DNA of 64,000 bases, from the NCBI GenBank assembly GCA_016182965.1, contig JACPFM010000159.1, forward strand, positions 1 to 64,000, read 5' to 3'. Shown here one piece after another: positions 57,750 through 64,000 of the stretch. The notes under the pieces are model-generated. The model was not told the origin of the DNA. It saw only the letters and a program-made list of their open reading frames with translations, and did not search any database. This stretch comes from Deltaproteobacteria bacterium (GTDB lineage Bacteria > Myxococcota_A > Polyangia > Polyangiales > JADJMO01). Position 1 is the first letter of the stretch. Each line of letters starts with the position of its first letter. The position numbers and the translations under genes are program-made.

Positions 57750-58169
57750 ATGGCCACGATCCGCGTCTTCGACCCTGCGATGTGCTGCTCCACCGGCGTG
57801 TGCGGCCCGACCTCCGATCCCGAGCTGGCGCGCTTCGCGGCCGACCTCGATTGGCTGCAGAAGCAGGGCGTGAAGGTCGAGCGGTACAACCTCTCGTCGC
57901 AGCCCGGGGCGTTCGCCGAGGCCCCGGCCGTGAAGGAGGCGCTGCAGCGCGGGACCGAGGTGCTCCCGCTGGTGCTCCTCGACGACCGCATCGCGACGGA
58001 AGGGGCGTATCCGTCGCGCGAGACGCTCGCGGCGCTCGCCGGCGTCGTCGTCCGCAAGCTGAACGTGCCGGCCTCCGCTTCGACGGGAGGCTGCTGCGGC
58101 TCGAGCGCGACGCCCGGCGACGCGACCAAGAAGAAGCGTCGCCTGCGCGGTCGCGATCGCGCTCGCTGA
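57750..58169 (+). CDS. arsD: ArsD arsenic metallochaperone
   Basis: This is a 139-residue chaperone that passes As(III)/Sb(III) to ArsA. The three conserved ligands Cys12, Cys13 and Cys18 are present (MCCSTGVCG), followed by the thioredoxin-like body VLPLVLLDDRIATEGAYPSR, and a further Cys pair GGCCGSS near residue 112. GAGG precedes the ATG by 5 bases. The last 20 residues (ATKKKRRLRGRDRAR) are atypical: they arise from read-through into sequence that in another frame is the arsA coding region, because a deletion has fused the two genes. Confidence 0.9.
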   Translation: MATIRVFDPAMCCSTGVCGPTSDPELARFAADLDWLQKQGVKVERYNLSSQPGAFAEAPAVKEALQRGTEVLPLVLLDDRIATEGAYPSRETLAALAGVVVRKLNVPASASTGGCCGSSATPGDATKKKRRLRGRDRAR

Positions 58170-58182
58170 TCGGGGGCGGCGC

Positions 58183-59838
58183 GTGCTGCTCGTCAGCACC
58201 GATCCGGCCTCGAACCTCGACGAGGTGCTCGAGACCGCCCTCGGACCGACGCCGGTCGCGATCGCCGGCGTGCCCGGGCTCTTCGCGCTGAACCTCGACC
58301 CGGAGCAGGCCGCGCGCGCGTACCGCGAGAAGATGGTCGGCCCCTTCCGCGGCGTCCTCCCCGACGCCGCGCTCCGAAGCATCGAGGAGCAGCTGTCGGG
58401 CGCGTGCACCGTGGAGATCGCCGCGTTCGACGAGTTCTCGAAGCTCCTCGGCGACGCGCGCGCGACCGAGGGGTTCGACCACGTCGTCTTCGACACGGCG
58501 CCGACCGGACACACGCTGCGCCTCCTCGAGCTGCCGGCTGCGTGGACCGGCTTCCTCGAAGCGAACGTCGGCGGCAACTCGTGCCTCGGCCCGCTCGCCG
58601 GGTTGAAGGTGCAGCAGGCGCTGTACGCGGCCTCGCGCGCGGCGCTCGTCGACGGCGAGCAGACCGCCCTCGTCCTGGTCTCGCGCGCCGAGTCGAGCGC
58701 GCTCGCCGAGGCGGAGCGCACGCGCCGTGAGCTCGCGGCGTTGGGCGTCGCCCGGCAGGAGCTGGTGCTCAACGGGCTGTTCACCGCGACCGATCGCGGC
58801 GACGCGGTCGCGTGTGCGATCGAAGCTCGGGGTGCGCAGGCGCTCGCCGGCATCCCCGGAGGGCTCGCCGCGCTGCCGCGCACCGAGGTGGGCCTCGTCC
58901 CCTTCGGCCTCGTCGGCCTCGTCGGCGTGGAGGCGCTCCGCGTCCTGCTCGGAGAGCGCCGCGCCGCCGTCGGTCCCGCGGTGGAGGCGAGCGCGGCGCC
59001 GGCGCTCGCGTCGCTCGGCGATCTCGTCGGCGAGCTCGCGACCGCGCCCACCGGCGTCATCCTGACGATGGGCAAGGGGGGCGTCGGCAAGACCACGATC
59101 GCGGTCAGCGTCGCCGTCGCGTTCGCGCGGCGCGGTGCGCGCGTGCACCTGACGACGACCGATCCTGCCGCCCACGTCGAAGCTGCGCTCGGCGCACCGG
59201 TGCCCGGCCTCCGCGTCACGCGCATCGATCCCGAGGCCGAAACGGCGGCCTACCGCGACGAGGTCCTGCGAACGACGGGTGCTTCGCTCGATGCGGCCGG
59301 GCGCGCGCTCCGCGAAGAGGATCTCCGCTCGCCGTGCACCGAGGAGGTCGCGGTGTTCCGCGCCTTCGCGAAGGTCGTCGATCAGGGGGAGCGTGAGCTG
59401 GTCGTCATCGACACCGCGCCGACCGGTCACACGCTGCTCCTCCTCGACGCCGCCGAGTCGTACCACCGCGAGGTCCTCCGCACGCGCCGCCCCGCCCCAC
59501 AAGGAGCGCCCGACGAGGTCCGCAAGCTCCTCCCGCGGCTGCGCGATCCGGCCTTCACGCGCGTGCTCCTGGTCACGCTCGCCGAGGCGACGCCCGTGCA
59601 CGAGGCGGCGGCGCTGCAGCGCGATCTCGCGCGCGCCGAGATCCACCCGTTCGCGTGGGTGGTCAACCAGAGCCTGACGCCGCTGACGCTGCGCGATCCG
59701 ATCCTCCGCCAGCGGCGCCTGGCCGAGGGGCGCTACCTGGCCGAGGTCGTCGGGCTCGCCCGGCGTACGGCCCTCGTGCCGTGGACGGAGGCCGGCGCCG
59801 GCCGGCTCGAGCTCTTCGGCGCGAGCGGGCTGGCGTGA
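58183..59838 (+). CDS. arsA: ArsA ATPase lacking the first P-loop (truncated)
   Basis: ArsA drives arsenite efflux with two ATPase halves. Second half: P-loop MGKGGVGKTT, Cys in LRSPCTEEV and DTAPTGHT are present. First half: the ADP-stretch DTAPTGHT and both metal Cys (SGACTVE, GGNSCLGP) are intact, but its P-loop is missing. The arsA frame can be followed upstream of the GTG at 58183 as SVACAVAIALADRGRRVLLV, which normally follows GKGGVGKT; before that only arsD sequence is found. A deletion has removed the arsD stop, the arsA start and the P-loop. The product, if made from GTG 58183, would be 551 residues and bind ATP only in the second half. Confidence 0.9.
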   Translation: MLLVSTDPASNLDEVLETALGPTPVAIAGVPGLFALNLDPEQAARAYREKMVGPFRGVLPDAALRSIEEQLSGACTVEIAAFDEFSKLLGDARATEGFDHVVFDTAPTGHTLRLLELPAAWTGFLEANVGGNSCLGPLAGLKVQQALYAASRAALVDGEQTALVLVSRAESSALAEAERTRRELAALGVARQELVLNGLFTATDRGDAVACAIEARGAQALAGIPGGLAALPRTEVGLVPFGLVGLVGVEALRVLLGERRAAVGPAVEASAAPALASLGDLVGELATAPTGVILTMGKGGVGKTTIAVSVAVAFARRGARVHLTTTDPAAHVEAALGAPVPGLRVTRIDPEAETAAYRDEVLRTTGASLDAAGRALREEDLRSPCTEEVAVFRAFAKVVDQGERELVVIDTAPTGHTLLLLDAAESYHREVLRTRRPAPQGAPDEVRKLLPRLRDPAFTRVLLVTLAEATPVHEAAALQRDLARAEIHPFAWVVNQSLTPLTLRDPILRQRRLAEGRYLAEVVGLARRTALVPWTEAGAGRLELFGASGLA

Positions 59839-59908
59839 TCGGCAGGGGTGCGCATTTTCTTTGCGTCCATCCGGGGGCGCTTGCGTCTTCGTAGTCGGAG
59901 GTATCGAG

Positions 59909-60811
59909 ATGACCGAGCGTTCGCATGATGAGGTCCGCGGTGCAGTGCGTGATCACTACGGCGCGGTGGCGCGGGGCGGCGGCCTGCAGGGCTGCTGCGG
60001 CGGCGACAAGGACATGAGCCTCGCGCTCGGCTACTCGGCCGAGGAGCTCGCGGCGATCCCCGAAGGCGCGAACCTCGGCCTCGGCTGCGGCAACCCGCAG
60101 GCGATCGCCGCGTTGAAGCCGGGCGAGACGGTGCTCGATCTCGGGGCCGGCGGCGGCCTCGACTGCTTCCTCGCGGCGCGGCAGGTCGGCGACTCCGGGC
60201 GCGTGATCGGCGTCGACATGACCCCCGCCATGGTGAGCCGGGCGCGCGGAAACGCGGCGCGCGCCTCGCTGAAGAACGTCGAGTTCCGGCTCGGCGAGAT
60301 CGAGCACCTGCCGGTCGGAGACGGCACCGTCGACGTGATCCTCTCGAACTGCGTGATCAACCTCTCGCCGGACAAGGGCGCGGTGTTCCGCGACGCCTTC
60401 CGGGTGCTCAAGCCGGGAGGGCGCCTCGCCATCTCCGACGTGGTGAAGCTCGGCGCGCTCCCCGCGGAGATGGAGGACGAGATCGCCGCGCTCACCGGCT
60501 GCGTCGCCGGCGCGGCGAGCGTCGACACGCTGACGGCCCTGCTGCGCGTCGCCGGCTTCGACGAGATCCGCATCGCCGCGAAGCCCGAGAGCGCCGAGTT
60601 CATCCGCCAGTGGTTCCCCGGCTCGGGCGCCGAGAAGTACGTCGCCTCGGCGACCATCGAGGCGCGAAAGCCGGGCGGGGCGACGCGTGACGTCGAAGCC
60701 GGTCCGTCGCGCGCCGAGCCCGCCGAGTCGGGCACGACCGGCGCGGCCGGCACGACCGGCGCGGAAGGCCCGAAGAAGAAGGCCTGCTGCGGGCCGAGCT
60801 GCTGCAGCTGA
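59909..60811 (+). CDS. arsM: ArsM arsenite methyltransferase
   Basis: This 300-residue SAM-dependent enzyme methylates As(III). SAM motif VLDLGAGGGLDCFLAARQVG and VIGVDMTPAM are clear; the As-binding Cys are in LQGCCGGD (N-terminal), GLDCFL, ILSNCVINLS and ALTGCVAGA. The C-terminal tail after residue 260 is a Gly/Thr/Glu-rich spacer ending KKKACCGPSCCS, a second Cys cluster typical of bacterial ArsM. GGAGG lies 7 bases ahead of the ATG. It offers volatilisation/methylation detoxification, which matters more if ArsA is crippled. Confidence 0.95.
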   Translation: MTERSHDEVRGAVRDHYGAVARGGGLQGCCGGDKDMSLALGYSAEELAAIPEGANLGLGCGNPQAIAALKPGETVLDLGAGGGLDCFLAARQVGDSGRVIGVDMTPAMVSRARGNAARASLKNVEFRLGEIEHLPVGDGTVDVILSNCVINLSPDKGAVFRDAFRVLKPGGRLAISDVVKLGALPAEMEDEIAALTGCVAGAASVDTLTALLRVAGFDEIRIAAKPESAEFIRQWFPGSGAEKYVASATIEARKPGGATRDVEAGPSRAEPAESGTTGAAGTTGAEGPKKKACCGPSCCS

Positions 60812-60841
60812 GCCCACGCTCGGTGAGGCGAGGCGCCAGCG

Positions 60842-61513
60842 ATGAAACCAGACGCAAACGAGAACGGGGCAGAACAGACGGGTGGGCGCGCCGTCACGCC
60901 CGTCTACCTCGCGCTCCGGGACGGCATCCGCCGCTTCATCGCGCGGCGGGTGCGTCCCGAGCACGTCGACGACCTCGTGCAAGACGTCCTGCTCCGCATG
61001 CACGAGCGCGCGGGCGATCTGCACGACGAGGCGCGGCTGCCGGGCTGGGCGTTCCGCATCGCGCAGTCGGTCGTCGCCGATCACCACCGTCGCAAGCGCC
61101 CCGAGGTCCCCTGCGTCCCCGGTCAGGCCGGCGTCGAGGCCGAGGAGCACGAGCCGGCCGACGAAGACGAGGCGGGCAACGTGAACGAGATCGTGGCGGG
61201 CTGGCTCCGGCCGATGCTCGCGCTGCTCCCCGCCGAGTACGAAGAGGCGCTCGAGCTCGTCGACGTCCAGGGGCTCGGCCAACGCGAGTACGCCGAGCGC
61301 GCGGGGCTGTCGTTCTCCGGCGCGAAGTCCCGCGTGCAACGCGGACGTCGGATGCTCGAAGAGATCGTGCGCGCCTGCTGCGATCTCGAGACCGACACCC
61401 GCGGAAACGTGATCGGATACGAGCGTCGCAACTGCGGCTGCGGCGGTGACGAGAACGGCGCGGGCGGTGGCGGCTGCGTGCCGGCGAAGACGACCTCGAA
61501 AGGAAGCTCGTGA
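60842..61513 (+). CDS. sigZ: SigZ-type ECF sigma factor with Cys-rich tail
   Basis: This 223-residue sigma factor has region 2 (RRFIARRVRPEHVDDLVQDVLLRMHERAG, partly shown; LPGWAFRIAQSVVADHHRR) and region 4 (LLPAEYEEALELVDVQGLGQREYAERAGLS, partly shown; GAKSRVQRGRRMLEE). It extends past region 4 with VRACCDLETDTRGNVIGYE and RNCGCGG, the Cys cluster characteristic of SigZ-like sigma factors and probably a metal or redox sensor. No anti-sigma gene is present, in line with direct sensing. It is 30 bases downstream of arsM, suggesting control by or of arsenic stress. Confidence 0.9.
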   Translation: MKPDANENGAEQTGGRAVTPVYLALRDGIRRFIARRVRPEHVDDLVQDVLLRMHERAGDLHDEARLPGWAFRIAQSVVADHHRRKRPEVPCVPGQAGVEAEEHEPADEDEAGNVNEIVAGWLRPMLALLPAEYEEALELVDVQGLGQREYAERAGLSFSGAKSRVQRGRRMLEEIVRACCDLETDTRGNVIGYERRNCGCGGDENGAGGGGCVPAKTTSKGSS

Positions 61514-61727
61514 TGGCGACGACCCTCCCGGCGCACGTTCCGCAGACCGAGATCCCACGCCTTCGCGCGTGTGGGAGCTCGTCTATCGCGTGAGCCCGGC
61601 GCTCCTCGGAGGCTGCCGCGGCGTCTCGCTCGTGCCGCACCTCGAGGCGGCCGGCTTCCGCGACCTGTCGCGTCGCTACGTCACCGAGCTCGGCTTCCCC
61701 TCCGAGATCATCACGGCCCACCGGTAG
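61513..61727 (+). pseudogene. Internally deleted SAM methyltransferase gene
   Basis: The ATG at 61513 overlaps the sigZ stop (TGATG) and follows AAGGAA. It encodes MATTLPAHVPQTEI..., then meets TGA after 26 codons. From about 61560 another frame gives RVWELVYRVSPALLGGCRG and GFRDLSRRYVTELGFPSEI to a stop at 61727, the usual C-terminal 55 residues of a UbiE-like class I methyltransferase. The core with the SAM site, roughly 150-170 residues, is missing and the frames no longer match. Gene order (arsM-sigZ-methyltransferase) suggests it was once part of the same operon. Confidence 0.75.
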
Positions 61728-61856
61728 GCCCGTGCCTGGGCGCCGCGCGCCTGCGCGGCTCGTCCGGAGCTCTCGCTCAGCGCGTTCGCGGCGGCCGACG
61801 ATCACCGGTGCGGGCGGGCGCGGCTGGTGTCATGGTGCCTGAGCGGGGGCAGCACC

Positions 61857-62213
61857 ATGAAGCGATTCCTGGCCATCTACCTCGGCACGCAAGCCGCGCT
61901 CGCGAGGTCGGGTTGGAACGAGCTCGCCGACGACGAGCGCACGGCGCGGAGGGCCGCCGGCGTCGACGCTTGGGAGGAGTGGGGGCGCGCCCACGCTGAC
62001 GCCATCGTCGACCAGGGGAGCCCGCTCGGGAAGACGAAGCGCGCGGCTCCCGACGGGATCACCGACACCAGGAACACCATCACCGGCTACGTGATCGTGC
62101 AGGCCGAGTCGCACGAAGCCGCCGCGCGGATGTTCGAGCATCACCCGCACTTCACGATCTTCCCGGGCGACTCGGTGGAGATCATGGAGTGCCTGCCGCT
62201 GCCGGGGCCCTGA
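61857..62213 (+). CDS. YciI-like dimeric alpha-beta barrel protein
   Basis: This 118-residue cytosolic protein begins MKRFLAIYLGTQAAL and contains the beta-alpha pattern GYVIVQAESHEAAARMFEHHPHF, then PGDSVEIMECLPLP, as in the YCII/DGPF-related superfamily. It has no DGPF motif. The gene lies between the methyltransferase remnant and a truncated DUF1801 gene on the same strand. The function is unknown. Confidence 0.8.
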   Translation: MKRFLAIYLGTQAALARSGWNELADDERTARRAAGVDAWEEWGRAHADAIVDQGSPLGKTKRAAPDGITDTRNTITGYVIVQAESHEAAARMFEHHPHFTIFPGDSVEIMECLPLPGP

Positions 62214-62260
62214 CGCAGGACCGGCGCACGCGGGCGACCCGAGCAGCCGAGGAACGGGAC

Positions 62261-62320
62261 ATGGCCAAGACCGACTTCGAGTCCCTCGACGCGTACCTCG
62301 CCGTCGTGAGCGGGCCGCGG
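62261..62320 (+). pseudogene. 5' fragment of a DUF1801 gene
   Basis: GAGGAACGGGAC-ATG leads into MAKTDFESLDAYLAVVSGP, the characteristic opening of DUF1801 (YdhG-like) proteins, which are normally about 110-140 residues long. After about 19 codons the similarity stops at 62318-62320 and the sequence becomes the immediate 5' region of the adenosine deaminase-like gene. The rest of the gene has been deleted. Confidence 0.6.
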
Positions 62321-62321
62321 T

Positions 62322-63347
62322 ATGCGCGCACGCGTGGACCAGACCTCGGCTCCCGCTTCCCTACCGACCGCGGACGTTCACGTGCACCTCGAAGCCGCCG
62401 TTCGCCCGGAGCGGATCGTCGAGCTCGCGACCCGCGCCGGGGTCGCGCTGCCCGACGGGTTCGGTCCCCGAGGCTTCGTCTGGCGCGACCTGACGACGTT
62501 CGTCCGCGAGTACGACTTCCTCTGTCGGATCATCCGCTCGGCGGAGGACTACGCGACGGTGGCCAGCGACTACCTCGCCGACGCTGCGGCGAAGGGCGCG
62601 GTCTACGTGGATTTCATCGTCTCGCCGGCACACGGCTGGATGAACGCGATCGCGTACCCCGACCTCGTCGACGCCCTCGGCGAGGCGCTCGCCCGGGCGA
62701 CCCGGCGGCACGGCATATCCGCGTCGCTGAGCCTCACGGCGGTGCGCGCGCCCGGCGAGTGGTTCGGCCCCGACCAGGCGCGGCGCGTCGTGCGCGAGGC
62801 CGTCGCGCACCCGAGCCCGTGGGTGCGCGGCTTCGGTGTCGCCGGCGACGTGCGGTTCGACGAGCTCGCGAGCTACGCGCCGGCGTTCCGCGCCGCGAAG
62901 GACGCCGGGCTCGTCACCCGCGCGCACTGCGGCGAGGGGGAAGGCGCCCGCGGCGTCGAGGTGGCCATGGACGTCCTCGGGGTCGACCTCCTCGACCACG
63001 CGACCGACGCGTTGTCCGATCCGCGGACGCTCGAGCGAATCATCCACGAGCGGCGTCTGGTGACGCTCTGCCCGATGGCGCACGTGCTCGTCGGGCTGGT
63101 GCCCTCGATCGACCGGCACCCCGCGTGGGCGGCGATGCGCGCGGGCCTGCGCGTCTGCCTGGGCACCGACGATCCGGTGTTCTTCCGCTTCGACGTCGCC
63201 GACACCTACGCGCAGGTGGCGACGAACGCGGGCGTCGATCACGACGCGCTCGTCGCGCTCACCCGCAACGCGGTGACCTGCGGATTGCTCGGCCCCGAAG
63301 ACCAGACGACGGCGCTCTCGAGGCTCGACCCCGCGAGGTTCGCCTAG
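62322..63347 (+). CDS. Adenosine/adenine deaminase family protein
   Basis: This 341-residue zinc amidohydrolase has the N-terminal HxH in TADVHVHLEAA, the catalytic Glu in RAHCGEGEGARG, a His in LLDHATDAL and the Asp in LGTDDPVFF. These are the full set for adenosine-deaminase-type enzymes. The residues between suggest an adenine/aminodeoxyfutalosine-type substrate is equally possible. It starts right at the deletion junction that removed the DUF1801 gene, so its original promoter or ribosome site may be lost; none is seen directly upstream. Confidence 0.85.
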   Translation: MRARVDQTSAPASLPTADVHVHLEAAVRPERIVELATRAGVALPDGFGPRGFVWRDLTTFVREYDFLCRIIRSAEDYATVASDYLADAAAKGAVYVDFIVSPAHGWMNAIAYPDLVDALGEALARATRRHGISASLSLTAVRAPGEWFGPDQARRVVREAVAHPSPWVRGFGVAGDVRFDELASYAPAFRAAKDAGLVTRAHCGEGEGARGVEVAMDVLGVDLLDHATDALSDPRTLERIIHERRLVTLCPMAHVLVGLVPSIDRHPAWAAMRAGLRVCLGTDDPVFFRFDVADTYAQVATNAGVDHDALVALTRNAVTCGLLGPEDQTTALSRLDPARFA

Positions 63348-63549
63348 CGCAGCACCGAACCTGCCACCGGGTCACCCACCCGCGGCGCAGCCTCGGCGGC
63401 GGACGACCCCCCCCCGGTACCACTAGTAACGCGCGCTTGACTAACGGCACGCCCCGGTAAAGGATTCGTTCCTAGCGCGCCACCCCTAGTAACGGCGGCT
63501 TTCCTAGTCTGCGCGCTTGGTCGAGCGGGCGTTCCGAGCGGAGCCGACG
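63348..63549. other. AT-richer intergenic stretch with short direct repeats
   Basis: No gene is seen. CTAGTAAC occurs at 63423-63430 and 63486-63493, each followed by GCGCGCTTG a short way on, and CTAG four times within 90 bases, which is rare in such GC-rich DNA. TTGACT (63437-63442) and TAAAGG (63458-63463), 15 bases apart, could form a sigma70-type promoter for the Fic gene. A run of nine C residues precedes it. Confidence 0.45.
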
Positions 63550-64000
63550 ATGCCCAAACGAGCCACCGGACGATACGAGCGGACCACCGTTGGTGGGGAG
63601 GAGGTCGCGGCCTTCGTCCCGCACGGGTTGCCTCCCGCGGATCCGCCCATCGTCGTCGACGCAGCCCTGGCCGAGCGCCTCCGTGCAGCTGAGCAAGCCC
63701 TCGTTCGCCTCGAGCTGGCCGGGGAGATGGTCCCGTCGCTGGACTGGTTCATCTACGCATTCGTCCGCAAAGAGGCCGTGCTGTCTTCCCAGATCGAGGG
63801 GACGCAAGCGACCCTCGTCGACCTGCTCACGTTCGAGGCCCAGGAGGGCGCAGAGCACAGCGCCGCGCCGAACGCCGACGTCGAGGAGGTGTGCAACTAC
63901 CTCGACGCGCTCGCCTACTCGCGCGCCCAGCTCACCGATCCCAACGGCCTGCCGCTCTCGATGCGCCTCCTGAGCGAGACGCACCAGCGACTCATGCGCG
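63550..64000 (+). CDS. Fic-family protein, N-terminal part (runs off window)
   Basis: The first 150 residues are visible. They contain the N-terminal FIC_N-like region (VPSLDWFIYAFVRKEAVL) and the autoinhibitory motif SSQIEGTQATLVDLL: the S-x-x-x-E-G signature is at residues 79-84, Glu83 being the inhibitory Glu. This is a class II Fic protein, in which the inhibitory helix precedes the catalytic HPFxxGNGR loop; that loop lies beyond the end of the window. Fic enzymes AMPylate target proteins. Whether an antitoxin is present cannot be judged. Confidence 0.85.
   Translation, partial: MPKRATGRYERTTVGGEEVAAFVPHGLPPADPPIVVDAALAERLRAAEQALVRLELAGEMVPSLDWFIYAFVRKEAVLSSQIEGTQATLVDLLTFEAQEGAEHSAAPNADVEEVCNYLDALAYSRAQLTDPNGLPLSMRLLSETHQRLMR

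Noticed and set aside
57433..59646. Very long minus-strand frame opposite arsD/arsA
   Set aside because: Composition is that of an antisense shadow in high-GC DNA; the plus strand has clear ArsD and ArsA motifs.
58183..59838. Programmed frameshift from arsD into arsA
   Set aside because: Even with a frameshift the first P-loop would be absent, and no slippery heptamer or downstream structure is evident; deletion explains it better.

Overview
The window is about 70% GC, is densely packed on both strands, and carries no rRNA, tRNA, phage or CRISPR locus that I can see. Several features point to Myxococcota (Polyangia type): a MYXO-CTERM sorting tail (25907-27973), many lipoproteins with acidic linkers, Ser/Thr kinases, a GAF-sigma54 activator and a PP2C phosphatase. 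The genus cannot be read from the sequence. Many neighbours overlap by 4 bases (GTGA or ATGA), so translational coupling is common. I saw no convincing intrinsic terminator.

Layout. 0-4 kb: a small membrane protein, a REP-associated tyrosine transposase (RAYT) with gene debris beside it, then an amidase divergent from a Cys-rich lipoprotein with overlapping start codons. 4.9-8.3 kb: a coupled operon, metallo-beta-lactamase fold hydrolase > GAF/sigma54 activator > EamA transporter. 8.4-16.5 kb: DUF697-like protein, response regulator, enolase-superfamily enzyme, Ktr/Trk potassium uptake pair, rhodanese, Imm33-like protein, a 425 bp foldback element and an MFS exporter. 16.5-20 kb: a kinase/TPR-PEGA/lipoprotein operon whose kinase is broken at the ATP-binding lysine. 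20-32 kb: deoxynucleoside kinase, SRPBCC-TerB protein, exported intradiol dioxygenase-like protein, a lipidated Hcp-like protein, DUF3943 protein, a propeller plus MYXO-CTERM muramidase-like pair, a TSP3/vWA lipoprotein and a second foldback element.

32-48 kb is mostly housekeeping: APH-like kinase, histidine phosphatase, LrgAB, SMP-30-like lipoprotein, topoisomerase IB, Ser/Thr kinase, GreA/B factor, PF10118 protein, M15 peptidase, Nif3-like protein, ManA, YkgJ-type proteins, PP2C, MsrA, RluA and SpoU enzymes. 48-57 kb: LigB-type lipoprotein, arsenate-reductase-like phosphatase plus cysteine synthase, FrnE/DsbA, and a QseBC-like two-component system followed by a His-rich lipoprotein. 57.5-61.7 kb is an arsenic cluster (arsD, truncated arsA, arsM, sigZ, methyltransferase remnant) with neither an efflux pump nor arsR in view. 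The window ends in the N-terminal part of a Fic protein.

Most notable are two foldback elements with the same four-hairpin architecture and compensatory stem changes, in a window that also holds a RAYT. Also notable is a series of deletions that remove conserved motifs: the kinase VAIK lysine, the first ArsA P-loop, a methyltransferase core and most of a DUF1801 gene. A CAGTCGT heptamer recurs at three intergenic loci.
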